A stretch of DNA of 64,000 nucleotides. It comes from Macrobrachium rosenbergii (Eukaryota > Arthropoda > Malacostraca > Decapoda > Palaemonidae). The stretch covers positions 22,989,606 through 23,053,605 of the forward strand of contig NC_089762.1 of the NCBI RefSeq assembly GCF_040412425.1, given 5' to 3'. Made by a program: the position numbers and the translations under genes. Below are positions 12,871-24,762 of the stretch, piece after piece; position 1 is the stretch's first letter; every line of letters begins with the position of its first letter. The notes beneath the pieces are model-generated. The model was not told the DNA's origin, ran no database searches, and worked only from the letters and a program-made list of their open reading frames with translations.

Positions 12871-13665
12871 ATATAAAATATACTAAGGACGTCCCACAAC
12901 TAAAAAAAGATAGACTTTAACGATAAAATAAAGCCCCCTTATGTTGAAAAGATTAAAAAGTAACTGAACATCTCATATCTGACAATTCGTTTATTTTTTT
13001 TACTTTGAATATATATTCAAATAAAAAAATGAGCGGATGCTGGTGTTTATAAAATCTCATGCAAAAAACTGTAATGAAGCTTACACAGGAAACCGCTAGA
13101 TTCAGCTCACAAAGATTAATAGAGCATAAACAATCGATAAGATATGGTTCAGGGAGCGAGGGAATTTTTGTACATATGAGGGTTACTGGTCATATAAATT
13201 GCAGTGACACTTTTTTTTTTCAGAAGTAATTGCCAATACAAACGTAACATTCAGGAATCGACCTTCATCAGTAAAAACAAAAATATGACTGACAGAAGGA
13301 CACTAGATATTGGATTTCGTGGAAGAGATTAATGATCTAAGACTCATTCATGGGCAAGTGTTCCAACTGTCACGAGCAAGTGTTCCAACAAATACGCCCT
13401 CCACACTTGGCTAAAATAATATGCATACATATTGGTATTAGCAATAGCACGTGAAGCTCTACTTATTTAAAATTAACATTAGAGAATAAAGCATGTAAAG
13501 TACAGATGGTGAGTCAACTTCATGACCACCCAGAACCAAGGAATGGGGCAATCAAAACACCCTGGCATTAGCACGCTAAATCCTCAGTGCTTTCACGAAA
13601 AAACTCGCCCATCCTCTCTAAGCCTATTATCCCGCCTTTGTCAGCCTTTAATTTCCCTGGGTACT
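12871..13665. other. Non-coding stretch up to assembly gap
   Basis: AT-rich, no recognisable gene. Ends at the run of N. Confidence 0.55.
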
Positions 13666-14165
13666 NNNNNNNNNNNNNNNNNNNNNNNNNNNNNNNNNNN
13701 NNNNNNNNNNNNNNNNNNNNNNNNNNNNNNNNNNNNNNNNNNNNNNNNNNNNNNNNNNNNNNNNNNNNNNNNNNNNNNNNNNNNNNNNNNNNNNNNNNNN
13801 NNNNNNNNNNNNNNNNNNNNNNNNNNNNNNNNNNNNNNNNNNNNNNNNNNNNNNNNNNNNNNNNNNNNNNNNNNNNNNNNNNNNNNNNNNNNNNNNNNNN
13901 NNNNNNNNNNNNNNNNNNNNNNNNNNNNNNNNNNNNNNNNNNNNNNNNNNNNNNNNNNNNNNNNNNNNNNNNNNNNNNNNNNNNNNNNNNNNNNNNNNNN
14001 NNNNNNNNNNNNNNNNNNNNNNNNNNNNNNNNNNNNNNNNNNNNNNNNNNNNNNNNNNNNNNNNNNNNNNNNNNNNNNNNNNNNNNNNNNNNNNNNNNNN
14101 NNNNNNNNNNNNNNNNNNNNNNNNNNNNNNNNNNNNNNNNNNNNNNNNNNNNNNNNNNNNNNNNN
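13666..14165. other. Assembly gap (500 N)
   Basis: Exactly 500 ambiguous bases, the usual placeholder for a scaffold join of unknown size. Order and distance across it are not guaranteed. Confidence 0.98.
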
Positions 14166-14549
14166 TGATCACTGGTCACTGAGGAGCACTGTCATGCACT
14201 TAGTTTTAATAATATATGTCACTATCCACATAAAAATGTCAAAATAGAAGGGAGCGATTTCACTGGGTTTGCTAGCCAACAACGTCGTTGAGAGAGAGAG
14301 GAACCGACCATCTGACTGGCTGAGTAACAGAGGCTTCTATAGAGCTTGCGTTACGTTATTGTAAGAACACTTGAACGTTGAAAATGTGTAAAAAAAGAAA
14401 AACAAATAAATAAATAAATGCACTGGAGCTTTCACATACAAAGTGAATTAGTGGCTCAGTTCAGATGGGCAGTTTTACTTGTAGAAGAATGTCTTATTTC
14501 CCGTTACCTTCTCTTGCTTCTTCCTAATGAGCTCCTTCATGTTCTTTGG
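14166..14549. other. Non-coding stretch after gap
   Basis: No gene recognised. Short (GA) and (AAAT) tracts near 14291 and 14400. Confidence 0.5.
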
Positions 14550-14640
14550 ACTCTTTGAATTTCAAGTCAGTGGCCCCTTTAGTGGGCTTGTTCTGTATGG
14601 ATAGGTTCCATCTCTTGAATAATATATAATAATAATAATA
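14550..14640 (+). repeat. AAT-array box, copy 1
   Basis: About 75 bp containing gaatttcaagtcagtggccc and gggcttgttctgtatggat, ending in (AAT)n. The same box recurs at 18237 and 18395, on the far side of the PLE, in the same orientation. Confidence 0.8.
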
Positions 14641-14683
14641 ATGAACCAAACAAAAACTTCTTTCAGTTTTCTTCTGAAGATGG

Positions 14684-14713
14684 AAAGAGAAACCCACAAG
14701 ATTCTTGTGTATA
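14684..14713 (+). repeat. PLE terminal inverted repeat, left
   Basis: Thirty bases identical to the reverse complement of 18123-18152. It overlaps the start of the RT frame. Confidence 0.85.
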
Positions 14714-16825
14714 GAAGATACGAAACACAACTTTACCAAGCCAAAGCCATGAAAAATAAGATCTGGTTTATAAGTGAATGTTTGAAGAACAAAGTATGTC
14801 CAAAAACATATGGTAGAATGGAAAAAAGTCCCTGGAGTGGAGAAGCTTTCAGCAGTTTTCAAGGATACATCAAGGATCAGCTGCAAGAGCTTAAGGAGAA
14901 GAAAGAAGCTGCATTTGCTGGTGTAAGGAGAATACAAAACACACTGCAAGAGACCATAAGGGGTGAGTGGTACAATCAAGTTGTTGGGCAGGTCAACTGT
15001 AGAGTAAAGTTTGATATAAATCGTAACATGGTCAACATTAAAAATAAGTTTGAGAGATTATTTACTAATTCCGTTTGGATCAAATTTAGCAGTATGGATG
15101 ATATAAAGAATATCTCAAGCAGATTATTGACTAGGGATGAAACAGCAGCACTAGGACTAGGATTAAATTTCTGTGTAGGGACTACAAATAATATCAATAT
15201 AGAATTCAATAGCAAGATTAACTACCTTAATGTTGAACAACACAATGATTTAGCCCCGTTTCTCAGAGGAGTCATGATAGGGAGTAATGAAAACAACCTT
15301 GGAGATATCTTGCCAGTGAGATTGAGCACCGCTCTACAGAGATTAAAAAGTTACAAAGATATTAGAATTATGAAAGCCGACAAAGGGGGTAGCATTGTTA
15401 TCATGAATAGTTCAGAATATAGGGAAAAAATGTACAGGCTACTAGATGATGAAACTACCTACGCTAAAATAGAGAATCCTCCCACAGTCCAAAAGCTTCA
15501 GAATACCTTCAACCAGAATGTGAAGAAAATAATCAGTATACTATGTAATGGGAAGGACACACTGTGCAATAAATTATTCTCAAGTAAACTACCTGAACTT
15601 GCATACATATATGGCAGCCCCAAAATACACAAGGATGGCTGCCCACTACGCCCTATTGTTTCTAGTATGAAATCTCCCAACAAAAACCTAGCTGTGTGGT
15701 TAGCTGGAGAACTAGAAATATACTTAGGTAAATTTTCAGAATCACATGTTAAACATTCAGTAGATTTCATAGAGAAGGTTAAGAACAAGATTATAAAGGG
15801 ACATATGGTTAGTTTTGATGTAGTAGCTTTTTTTACCAATGTCCCCTTAGATAAAGTTTTAGAATTTTTACAAACTAAGCATAATGAGGGCATTTTCAAT
15901 CTAAGCATAGAAATAAGTGTCTTCCTGGAGTTGATCAAATTATGTGTTAGTGATACTTATTTTCCGTTTGAGGGACAAGTATACAAACAGAAATATGGAG
16001 TAGCTATGGGGTCCTCATTATCACCAATACTTGCTAATATATATATGGAATATTTTGAGACTAATCTAGTTCCTAATATTAATGTCCCTAACTTGAAATT
16101 GAAAGGTTGGTGGAGATATGTGGATGATATTTTTGCCATTCTGCAGGGTGATGAAAGTGAAATAGAAACTTTTCTAGACGAACTCAATAGTTTTGATAAC
16201 AATATCCAATTCACTCTAGAAAAAAGTAACGATAGTAAACTGCCCTTTTTAGACATCTTGATAGAAAGGAAAGAAATAGGATATGAATTCAGCACATACA
16301 GAAAGCCCACACACAAACTCGTATATTCATTTCTTCTCTGTTCACAGTCATGATATAAAAATGGGTGTTCTAACAGGTTTATTTCTCAGGGCAATGAGAA
16401 CGTGTGACCCTTGTAAGATAGATAAAGAAATAAATTACAGTGATAAAAGCTTTGATACATTAGCATACACGGAATGGTTCAGAAAAAGGGCACTCAACAA
16501 AGCTTGGAGGATTTTTTACAGGGAAAATGCAGAGAGTACATGGAATACAGAAAACAAGAAAATAGTTTCCCTCCCTTATATGCCTAAAATGAAACAAATT
16601 ACACCAAAAATGAAAGAAATTAAATATAAATTTGTGTATACCTTTGACAACACCGTAAATTGGAAGGAGAAGATAGTAATGCAGATGATGTAGGGGGAGT
16701 ATACATAATTAATTGCAACAATTGTGGAGACAAATATGTGGGTGAAACAGGTAGGGGAATAAGGACTAGAATCCAAGAACACAGGAGGGCAGTACAACTC
16801 AACTCACAGGGGAGTGCTATAGCTA

Positions 16826-17648
16826 AAGTCAAACCATTTTATGAGCGGACTCCAAGACCATTTCCAGCCCTGCCAATTCTCCTTAATCTGGCTGCCTTCG
16901 CTTCACTAAGAGAAGGGAAGAAAAATGACAAACTTGGCGATCGGACAAACTTACTGCCACTTCTTCACTTGGGTCAGATCACTGAAACCCTTTGTCAAAT
17001 CGTATAAAATGGGTCGAGATAATCTTCCGTATTCATTATCTCGCACAGCAAGCTTCCGAGAGTTCCCCACGCCGTGTCCTTCGCCCTGAAGAACGCGAAA
17101 TGGCATACAATGTGTACCAGTTTTTTAAATGGGAAAAAGAAAATGGAATTTCAAAGTCTGGCATCAATCAAGCAGTCAAACATGCCGCAGATGCAACGAA
17201 GATATCAAAAACTACTTTGCATCAGATTTGTAAGGAAGCTAAAGAAACGGAAGAAGAATTTGGAGAACTGGTTTTTAGGGAAAAGAAAAGGAAAAGATAA
17301 AAAACCGTAACAAATGTGGACGATTTCGACGGATAAGTTATACGGCGAACTGTATTGGCTTTTTATGCAAGGAAAGAAATTCTGACGATAGACAAAGTTT
17401 TACAAGTGAAGGAAAATATTGGGTTTGGTGGCTGCAAGGAATCATTTCGTAAAGTGCTGCATGAAATTAAAGGATTATATACTTTGACCATTCAAATCTG
17501 CTTTAAGGAGGGATTTAAACTACCCTTTCTCTTTATCATAGTCTGCCCACAGATTAAAGAGGTCAAACCAGGTGTGCATTAAAATGGTCAGAAGGATCTG
17601 GCAACGTCGCAAATGGGTTCGGAGTCCGCTCATAAATTGGTTATAGTA
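16826..17648 (+). mobile_element. 823-bp Tc1/mariner-superfamily transposon nested in the PLE nuclease region
   Basis: The PLE coding sequence jumps from AIA(K) at 16825 to HCWEKDH at 17651. The inserted block has terminal inverted repeats: 16826 onward reads aaaccattttatgagcggac and the reverse complement of the right end reads aaccaatttatgagcggac; they agree over about 30 bp with few mismatches. TA dinucleotides flank both ends (16824-16825 and 17649-17650), the target duplication typical of Tc1/mariner. Removing the block and one TA restores continuous nuclease similarity. It contains only an N-terminal helix-turn-helix-like fragment, so it is non-autonomous. Confidence 0.85.
16992..17480 (+). 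pseudogene. HTH-type N-terminal fragment of a transposase-like protein
   Basis: The frame from 16992 reads VLRPEEREMAYNVYQFFKWE, then GINQAVKHAADATKISKTTL, an alternation that fits a helix-turn-helix DNA-binding region, then a lysine/arginine-rich stop at 17300. Beyond it, in the same or shifted frame, come TNVDDFDG, IRRTVLAFYARKEIL and ENIGFGGCKESFRKVL. I recall similar N-terminal regions in IS630/Tc1/mariner-like transposases, but the catalytic DDE half is absent. The position inside an element with TA duplication supports the assignment. Family-level identity is inferred, not proven. Confidence 0.55.
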
Positions 17649-18122
17649 TAGGCATTGTTGGGAAAAGGACCATAGGATGGATTTTAAAAACAGTAGGCTT
17701 ATATACAAAAGCAATAACATCAGTCATAGGAGGGTAGTGGAAGGGGCACTCATCAGACAGATTAAAGTGATAGAAGGAAACAAAGGATTTACCTCAGAAG
17801 ATCCCATAAGCCGATCTTTAATATTAAAAGAAGCTAAGGTCGACCCTTCTGACCTGGAGGTTAGGTCTCCTGCCCAACAGACCGATTAATACCACTGACC
17901 ATCAGATCAGGATATCAAACCGACAGGAGGGGATTAACAACTCTCAAGAGAATGGAAACCAGGACAGCCATCATATAAATGACAGCACAGGGAGAAGAAG
18001 TTCCAGAAGATTGCTGGGCCTTGAACCAGCCTGGCTACCTCATCTCTTGAAAAAGGGTCACAGTTAGGACCTGAAAGTGCTCGAGATCAAAGTAATATGT
18101 AAATATTTACCAGTAAACAAGT

Positions 18123-18152
18123 TATACACAAGAATCTTGTGGGTTTCTCTTT
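18123..18152 (-). repeat. PLE terminal inverted repeat, right
   Basis: Exact reverse complement of 14684-14713, immediately followed by caaaaataataat, i.e. the start of an (AAT)n tract. Confidence 0.85.
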
Positions 18153-18156
18153 TCAA

Positions 18157-18157
18157 A

Positions 18158-18235
<78 letters not shown>

Positions 18236-18305
18236 CTTTGGAAGCCTGAATTTCAAGTCAATGGCCCCGTCTGTGAGCTTGTTCCATATGAATAGGATCC
18301 ATCTT

Positions 18306-18395
<90 letters not shown>

Positions 18396-18449
18396 CTTTG
18401 GAAGTCTCGTCTGTGGGCTTGTTCCATATGAATAGGGTTCATCTTCTGC

Positions 18450-18501
<52 letters not shown>

Positions 18502-18512
18502 TAATAATAATG
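18157..18512 (+). repeat. (AAT)n array with two interspersed boxes
   Basis: (AAT)n at about 18157-18234, box at 18235-18309, (AAT)n at 18310-18394, shortened box at 18395-18449, (AAT)n at 18450-18512. Both boxes share gcttgttccatatgaatag and catcttctg with the box at 14550. The unit is therefore box plus AAT spacer, tandemly repeated. Confidence 0.9.
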
Positions 18513-19178
18513 CTCCTTAAGCAAGAAGTGGCCACCATACAGAAGCAACGGATTACCTCAATGTTGTATTCCCATGTACCCACAGCTATTTTAAACACTA
18601 TCTTTCTTACTCAGGGAAGGTCACACCTACGATGATGTATGTACAATCACTCAAAAAAGTTTTGCAACATACTTCAAAACTTTTCGGACAACAGCTTATA
18701 ATAACGACATCTGGGGCTATTTGGCAACTCAGTTGTAAGCGCATGAAACGACTGAACACTAGTGGTGCGTCCGAGAAATTACCTGCAGTTTCCCTTAAAC
18801 AGGGCTTTTTCTGATACTGCTTACTGTTGTCATACTTTACTCAATTAAAGGATGTTACTATAATACTTCAGAGGTCTTCGCTGTTCTTATGTTTTAATAT
18901 TTTCATCTCCAACTGTCATCACTATCGTTGTTTTATCTCCTTCATATGTGTGAACTTTGTAGACATAGGCCTACGACTGTTTTAAGTTGAACTATTAGTC
19001 TTATTAATTAACATGAACAAATACGACTTTTGTAAAGATTTGCTTCCACATTATTATTAATCAAATTTTTGAATGACTAATCCTATGTATATTGTGAACT
19101 AGTGCAACTTAATATAAAATATACTAAACTAGACTAACAGATTTCACGTCTATTTTTGTAATACATAGAATATAATCG

Positions 19179-19314
<136 letters not shown>

Positions 19315-19607
19315 GCCATTATCATGTGTAATTTCTCATTTCTTTCATTGCTACTTAGGCCTAGGATTTTGATGCCTCTTATGAAGTTAACCGAATATAT
19401 AACGCCTATTTTTGTATTTCTTATTATCTAAGTTTCTAAAGAATTAAAATTAGCAAGAAGTTCAACATTAATTTAGTTAATGCTAAACGCCAGCAGTGAA
19501 GAAGACTACCAAGCTCATCAGTGGAGAACTTCTCCTCCTCTTCGCAAAAGATTATTCTTACAGAAATCATCGGCCGCTGGATTATATTATAACGCAAACC
19601 CTAGCCT

Positions 19608-19990
19608 CTATTCTTTGTGTTTCGCTGATATGAAGTGTTTCTTGGCAGGAATATGATGAAATAATATTTTGGTCTCATGTAGCCTGTTACGGATGGTTTG
19701 AGCAGCAACTTGAAGGGAAAGTGTAATGTTCTCTCTTTTTGGCAACACCGGCTTGTCAGGGGAGTTAGGCGGAGCTCCTTCAGTGATCATCCGATGATGA
19801 TCCTTAACTTTTTACAATGAATTTATCATATTTCCTCGTTTTCTCTGTTGTTTTATTCCTCTATACATGGTTGTTTTATTTACGATAAGCTGCCGAGCAA
19901 TATCTACAATAGAGACATTAGTCTTATGCAAGTGACGAGACAGTTTAGTTTAATTTTCCTGCCCGAATGTGGAGTCACACGATAACATAC
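19608..19990 (-). pseudogene. Tc1-type transposase fragment (helix-turn-helix region)
   Basis: Minus-strand 19608-19790 reads VAAQTIRNRLHET and PAKKHFISAKHKE, matching the second HTH and linker of Tc1 transposases (pattern VSxxTVRNRLHExGL, PAKKPxLSxKHK). Further upstream on that strand, with stops, fragments resembling the first HTH (a histidine/arginine-rich stretch and VNKTTMYR-like wording) are visible. No catalytic DDE residues remain. Confidence 0.7.
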
Positions 19991-20352
19991 GACGCTACGA
20001 GATTTTTTCTTTTTTGTTTTTGACAACAATAATGGTTGAATTCTTTCTTTCTTTATTTATTTATAGTTTCATTGATGATTATTCAATATTACTTTATTAG
20101 TCAATAAGCTTTTATCTGGATTCGAAATATAGTTTCTTCTTTGACTCTTTTGCCCAATCATCTGAAGTGAAATTTTTCAAAATGTTTCGTCATTTTTCGC
20201 AATATGAATTTTTCACTCACCGTTCTTTTTTATATTGTTAACCGTATGATTAATAACCAAAGTCGAATAAGAAAATTACATTTCCTTGTAAATATCAAAA
20301 GAAGGTGAACGAAAACTTCTGGAACATGTTGCAAAACATTTTTGAGTGACTG

Positions 20353-21163
20353 TACATGACTTTATCTTTCGTAAAGGTTTGATGAAGACGCCTGTTTATA
20401 TTAATTTTCTAGGCACCCGATATCAATTATTCAATTTATTAATGAAAAGTCATCATTATTGAAATTCGTGATGAAATTAAACATATTTCCATTAAATTTT
20501 CTCTCAGAAAAAAGATAAACTAGAAAATGAATCGTATATAATCACACACACACACACACGTGAAAGCAAGGTGAGTGATTGAGGCATATCAAGTCGACCT
20601 TCCGCGAACTTTCACAAGATTGGCTCCAACGTCTCCAGAGAATCCCCGGGGCTTGCTTACGGATCCTCATCTTTTAGCGGAGCTTTTTTATTTACATACA
20701 ATTATACATAATTATACATGCATAACATAGTTAGAAAAAGAGATGAAAGAATTATTTCAAATCATTGCCATCTGCTGGAAGTCCCTGACATTCTCGGGAA
20801 TCCCAAGAATTCCCGAAGACTGGAACGGCTCAGTGGAGACGAAAATGTGCAATGCCTACCACATATGCGAAATTGGTTTTCCCACCTTCTGAGGACTGTA
20901 GTGTGGCAGGAACTTAGGCATCGAGGAACACCTTCAGCAATGGCGTGTTTCCTGCAGGCAGCAGCGAAATAACTGGTTTTAGAACTCTGCAAAGCAATCA
21001 TCTGTTTTCTACAAAAAAGCAGCGACGCCATAGGCTCTTGGCTAGCTAACAGAGCAGAGAACGGGGAAGGGCCCACCCCTGGTAAAACTAAACCCCCATT
21101 TCAGTGACGCTTTGTTGGCGAAGATGCCCCGGGGTGAGATCAATTCTGATCGTCAAAGGCCAC
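20353..21163. other. Non-coding stretch
   Basis: A short (CA)n at about 20544-20560. Otherwise no recognisable gene or element. Confidence 0.5.
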
Positions 21164-21395
<232 letters not shown>

Positions 21396-21462
21396 TACGT
21401 GTGTATATACACTATATATTCATGAAGTTACAAACTTTCAATTCAGAAGACTCAGATTAGGA

Positions 21463-21521
21463 AGGAGAATTTTTAAAGTGATGAATGGATCAGAAGATCC
21501 ATTTATCACTTAAAAAAATTC
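21463..21521. repeat. Foldback hairpin, about 25-bp arms
   Basis: gaatttttaaagtgatgaat plus ggatc pairs with gatccatttatcacttaaaa plus aaattc around a four-base loop (agaa), with one or two mismatches. Confidence 0.75.
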
Positions 21522-21599
21522 CCTTCGGTGATAATTCCCCATCGGGGATACTCCTGAAGTAGGTGAATTGAATAATAAGCGACATTTATAGCTTCATGA

Positions 21600-21747
<148 letters not shown>

Positions 21748-21785
21748 TAACATGAAACTTTCAAGCAGAAGACTCAGAAGGTAAA

Positions 21786-22095
21786 AGTAAAGAGTAATAA
21801 CTAAACCTCACAGGTGGTCTTTTCCCTGAAAGAAAGGTTTCTTATACTTAAGGTTTCTCAGGCCTTTTTTCCGGCCAAAACGAAACTGATTGGAAAACTT
21901 ATGGAAAGTTCAGAACTTTCTAATCAACTGTCAACTTTCCCTGCCTAAGAAAAATGAAAGAAAGGAAAATAGAAAGTAACAGAACGAGCAATACTCAGAA
22001 GAAGGAATAATTACATCACAAGATTACAATCAGCTGCTATCATTCTGTTTCTTATTTCTTTCATTTTATCTGCTACTTTTCGAGAACTGACACAA
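21786..22095. other. Non-coding stretch
   Basis: Nothing recognised. Confidence 0.5.
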
Positions 22096-22099
22096 AATC

Positions 22100-22485
22100 T
22101 CCTGATCTACTTTAACTTTGACGATAAATTTGGTGATAAACCAACTCCCTTCCTTTTGAAAAACTATCAATATGTAATTTCTGGAATCAGCACATCTTCT
22201 GATAAACTTTACCTTTGACGGTTAAACTGGTGATACACTAACTTCTTTCTTTAGGAATACGATAAACTCTACAATTCTGGAATGAACATATATCTTCTTA
22301 TAAATTTTTAAACCTTGACAGAACTCCATTCTTTTGGAAAACGATGAATTATACAATTCTGGAATCAAAACATACCTTCTGGTGCACTGTGCAACACTGA
22401 CGGAAAACTTGGTGATAAACCAAATGACATTACTTTGGGAAACGATAAACTCTACAGTCCTCGGAATCCACGTAAATTTGAGCCT
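22100..22485 (+). repeat. Degenerate tandem repeat, about 4 units of roughly 100-115 bp
   Basis: Recurring order of ctttgacg, cttggtgataaacc, cttttggaaaacgat, tacaattctggaatc. Copies are diverged by substitutions and indels. The 95-codon minus-strand open frame here follows the repeat and is not a gene. Confidence 0.7.
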
Positions 22486-23110
22486 ATTAGACAAGGCATA
22501 AAGCGTCAATAAACATTAAATAAAATAAATAAACAAAAACAAAGCAGACTTTTCACTCTCCCGCCACAATCACATTGTTGCTGTTGACTTAACTTTCCAT
22601 TCGACAGGTTATTAATGGCTTCACAAAATAAATGAATGGAAAATGCAATCTTATATTTGGTTATGAGATACGATATGCAAATACTACTTTCTTAGACGTG
22701 GGACATTCAAATAAGTGTTATTCACTGGAGAATTTCTACATAATTTATGTACCATAATTCATGTACCAGTAGACATGAAAGTCCAAATAATTCTGTTGTC
22801 AATTATTCATTTCGTGTAAGTTGCACACACATTCTAAACACGCAATTCGTTATCTTTAACAAACACTTTATTTTTTATGTAAATCTGAGCCGAAACTATA
22901 AATAAGATCTGTTCTGTTCACAAAAATGACACCAAAAGAACTTACAGAAAGCATCAGTGAATTTGGTTTTCCAAAAGTGAACAAAACCTAGAGATATGAA
23001 TATTCAAGTCGACTCTATCTGGGGCAGTTTTTCGAAGTTCAGCTCAGAGAGGTTATAGGTGTTAGGGCGCAAGCCGCAAAAGGGAGGCTAGAATCTTAAT
23101 GTATAAATTA
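22486..23110. other. Non-coding stretch
   Basis: Nothing recognised. Confidence 0.5.
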
Positions 23111-23112
23111 AA

Positions 23113-23705
23113 ACGGCGACTTTGAGGCCCAGAAGCTAAGAGGGGAACCCTGCCACTGAGATGAGGCTCCAAATGCACAACCAGTATTTCGGTCCGTTCT
23201 AATAAAAAATTCAAACCACACATCAATACGTCGCCGCCTTCTTGAGTTATGGAAGCATGAATTTCTATTATAAAAATTAAAAAAGCGACTTTGAGGCACT
23301 GTACCTAAGGGGGGAACCCTGCCATGGACATGAGACTCCTAATGCACAACCAGTATATTGGTCCGTTCTATTAAAAAATTCAAACGGCAGATCAATACGT
23401 CGAGTCCTTGTTGAGTTATGGATGCCTGAATTTTATTTTAAAAATTAAAAATACGACTTTGAAGCCCCGTAGCTAAGAGGGGAACCCTGCCACGGACATG
23501 AGGCTCCAAATGCACCCCCACTATTTTGGTTCGTTCTAATCAAAAATTCAAACCGTACATCAATACGTCGTCGCCTTCTTGAGTTATGGAAGCCTGAATT
23601 TCTATTATAAAAATTTAAAATGCGACTTTGAGGCCCCATTGCTCAGAGGGGAACCCTGCCACGGTCATCAGGCTCCAAATGCGCCCACAGTATTTTGGTT
23701 CATTT
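23113..23705 (+). repeat. Satellite-like tandem array, period about 169 bp, 3.5 copies
   Basis: Copies start at about 23115, 23285, 23453 and 23622. Each holds cgactttgaggcc, aggggaaccctgcca, aggctccaaatgca, ttggtccgttctaat and ttcttgagttatgga in the same order. A further diverged single copy is at 61366-61530, and a stub at 24368. Confidence 0.9.
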
Positions 23706-24345
23706 TATTGGAAAAAACAAACGTAAGGGAAATAATTTGAGTCATTTTCGAATTATGGAAGTCTGAATTTCCATTCATCGATTTTTGGAAACTGGAAATA
23801 TTGGCCAAAAAAATTTTGCATCCCCAAAATTAATAGAATTGTACTAACAAGGGTTAGTTAGGTCGAAATTTTTGAAAGTTCTAATTTTGGGAGGCTGGAC
23901 AGGTTTTTTTTTTTTTTTTTTTTTTTACACCCTAGGTGTAGAATATGCCACCTTCACCATGCAAGGGTCCCGACGGAATTGGACCCCTGGGCCCCACAAA
24001 CAAACCCAAAAAACGACCCCTTACCAAAGATTTCCTCCGGAATCGCCGGAGGTGGCCATCATTATAATTATGAATGACTATGCTCTAGTGTGAGAAAATT
24101 ATACAGCCTTCGTATTGGCGCCAAAATCCTCACCGAAGACTCCCTGAAGACTCCTTGAAGATTCTTTCTTCAGCAGTATAACAGGTGTCATTTTTTAAAT
24201 TTCAAGGGTAATTTCTACCATTAATATAGCTGGTAGCCTTTCTTCATTGGCACTCTGTTGTAGTATTCCATGTGTTATTTTTCAATTTCAAGGTTCCTGT
24301 AGCCTTGTAGGTAATGCAGGTGTCATTTTGAAATTGCAAGCTTCA
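23706..24345. other. Non-coding stretch with poly-T
   Basis: Poly-T at about 23904-23926. Two similar phrases around gcaggtgtcattttgaaatt (24310) and acaggtgtcattttttaaat (24180) indicate a diverged duplication. No gene. Confidence 0.5.
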
Positions 24346-24349
24346 TATG

Positions 24350-24762
<413 letters not shown>

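Larger units (their letters stand above)
14641..18053 (+). pseudogene. PLE polyprotein: reverse transcriptase plus split GIY-YIG endonuclease
   Basis: The intact N-terminal frame 14641-16353 carries PLE RT motifs: IMKADKGGSIVIM (about residue 244), YIYGSPKIHKDGCPLRPIVS (about 322), MVSFDVVAFFTNVP (motif A), KYGVAMGSSLSPILANIYME (motif B), WWRYVDDIFAI (motif C) and KLPFLDILIE. The frame breaks at about 16311-16317, where loss of one AC in an AC tract ends YRKPTH; it resumes as TNSYIHFFSVHSHD. A second shift near 16650 leads to GGVYIINCNNCGDKYVGETG and RTRIQEHRRAV, the GIY-YIG start. This frame stops matching at 16825 and resumes at about 17651 (HCWEKDHRMDFKNSRLIYKS, RRVVEGALI), which is the nuclease C-terminal half. 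A basic tail (GRRSSRRLLGLEP) reaches about 18053. The middle is the nested transposon. Confidence 0.88.
14641..18156 (+). mobile_element. Penelope-like retroelement (PLE), nearly full length, with nested insertion
   Basis: One long RT frame is followed by a GIY-YIG nuclease region and a C-terminal tail, bounded by 30-bp inverted repeats. The left copy is at 14684-14713 and the right at 18123-18152; they match base for base (core aaacccacaagattcttgtg). Outside both ends lie (AAT)n tracts and copies of the same flanking box, as if the element entered an AAT-rich tandem array. PLEs are non-LTR-like retroelements whose RT is related to telomerase and whose nuclease is GIY-YIG. The coding region has two frame breaks and an 823-bp transposon inside, so this copy is dead. 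The exact 5' limit is uncertain because PLEs often carry pseudo-LTRs and truncations. Confidence 0.88.

Noticed and set aside
14668..14692. CTGAAGATGGAAA at the PLE start, resembling a hammerhead core
   Set aside because: Only two bases separate the core halves, so no stem II can form.
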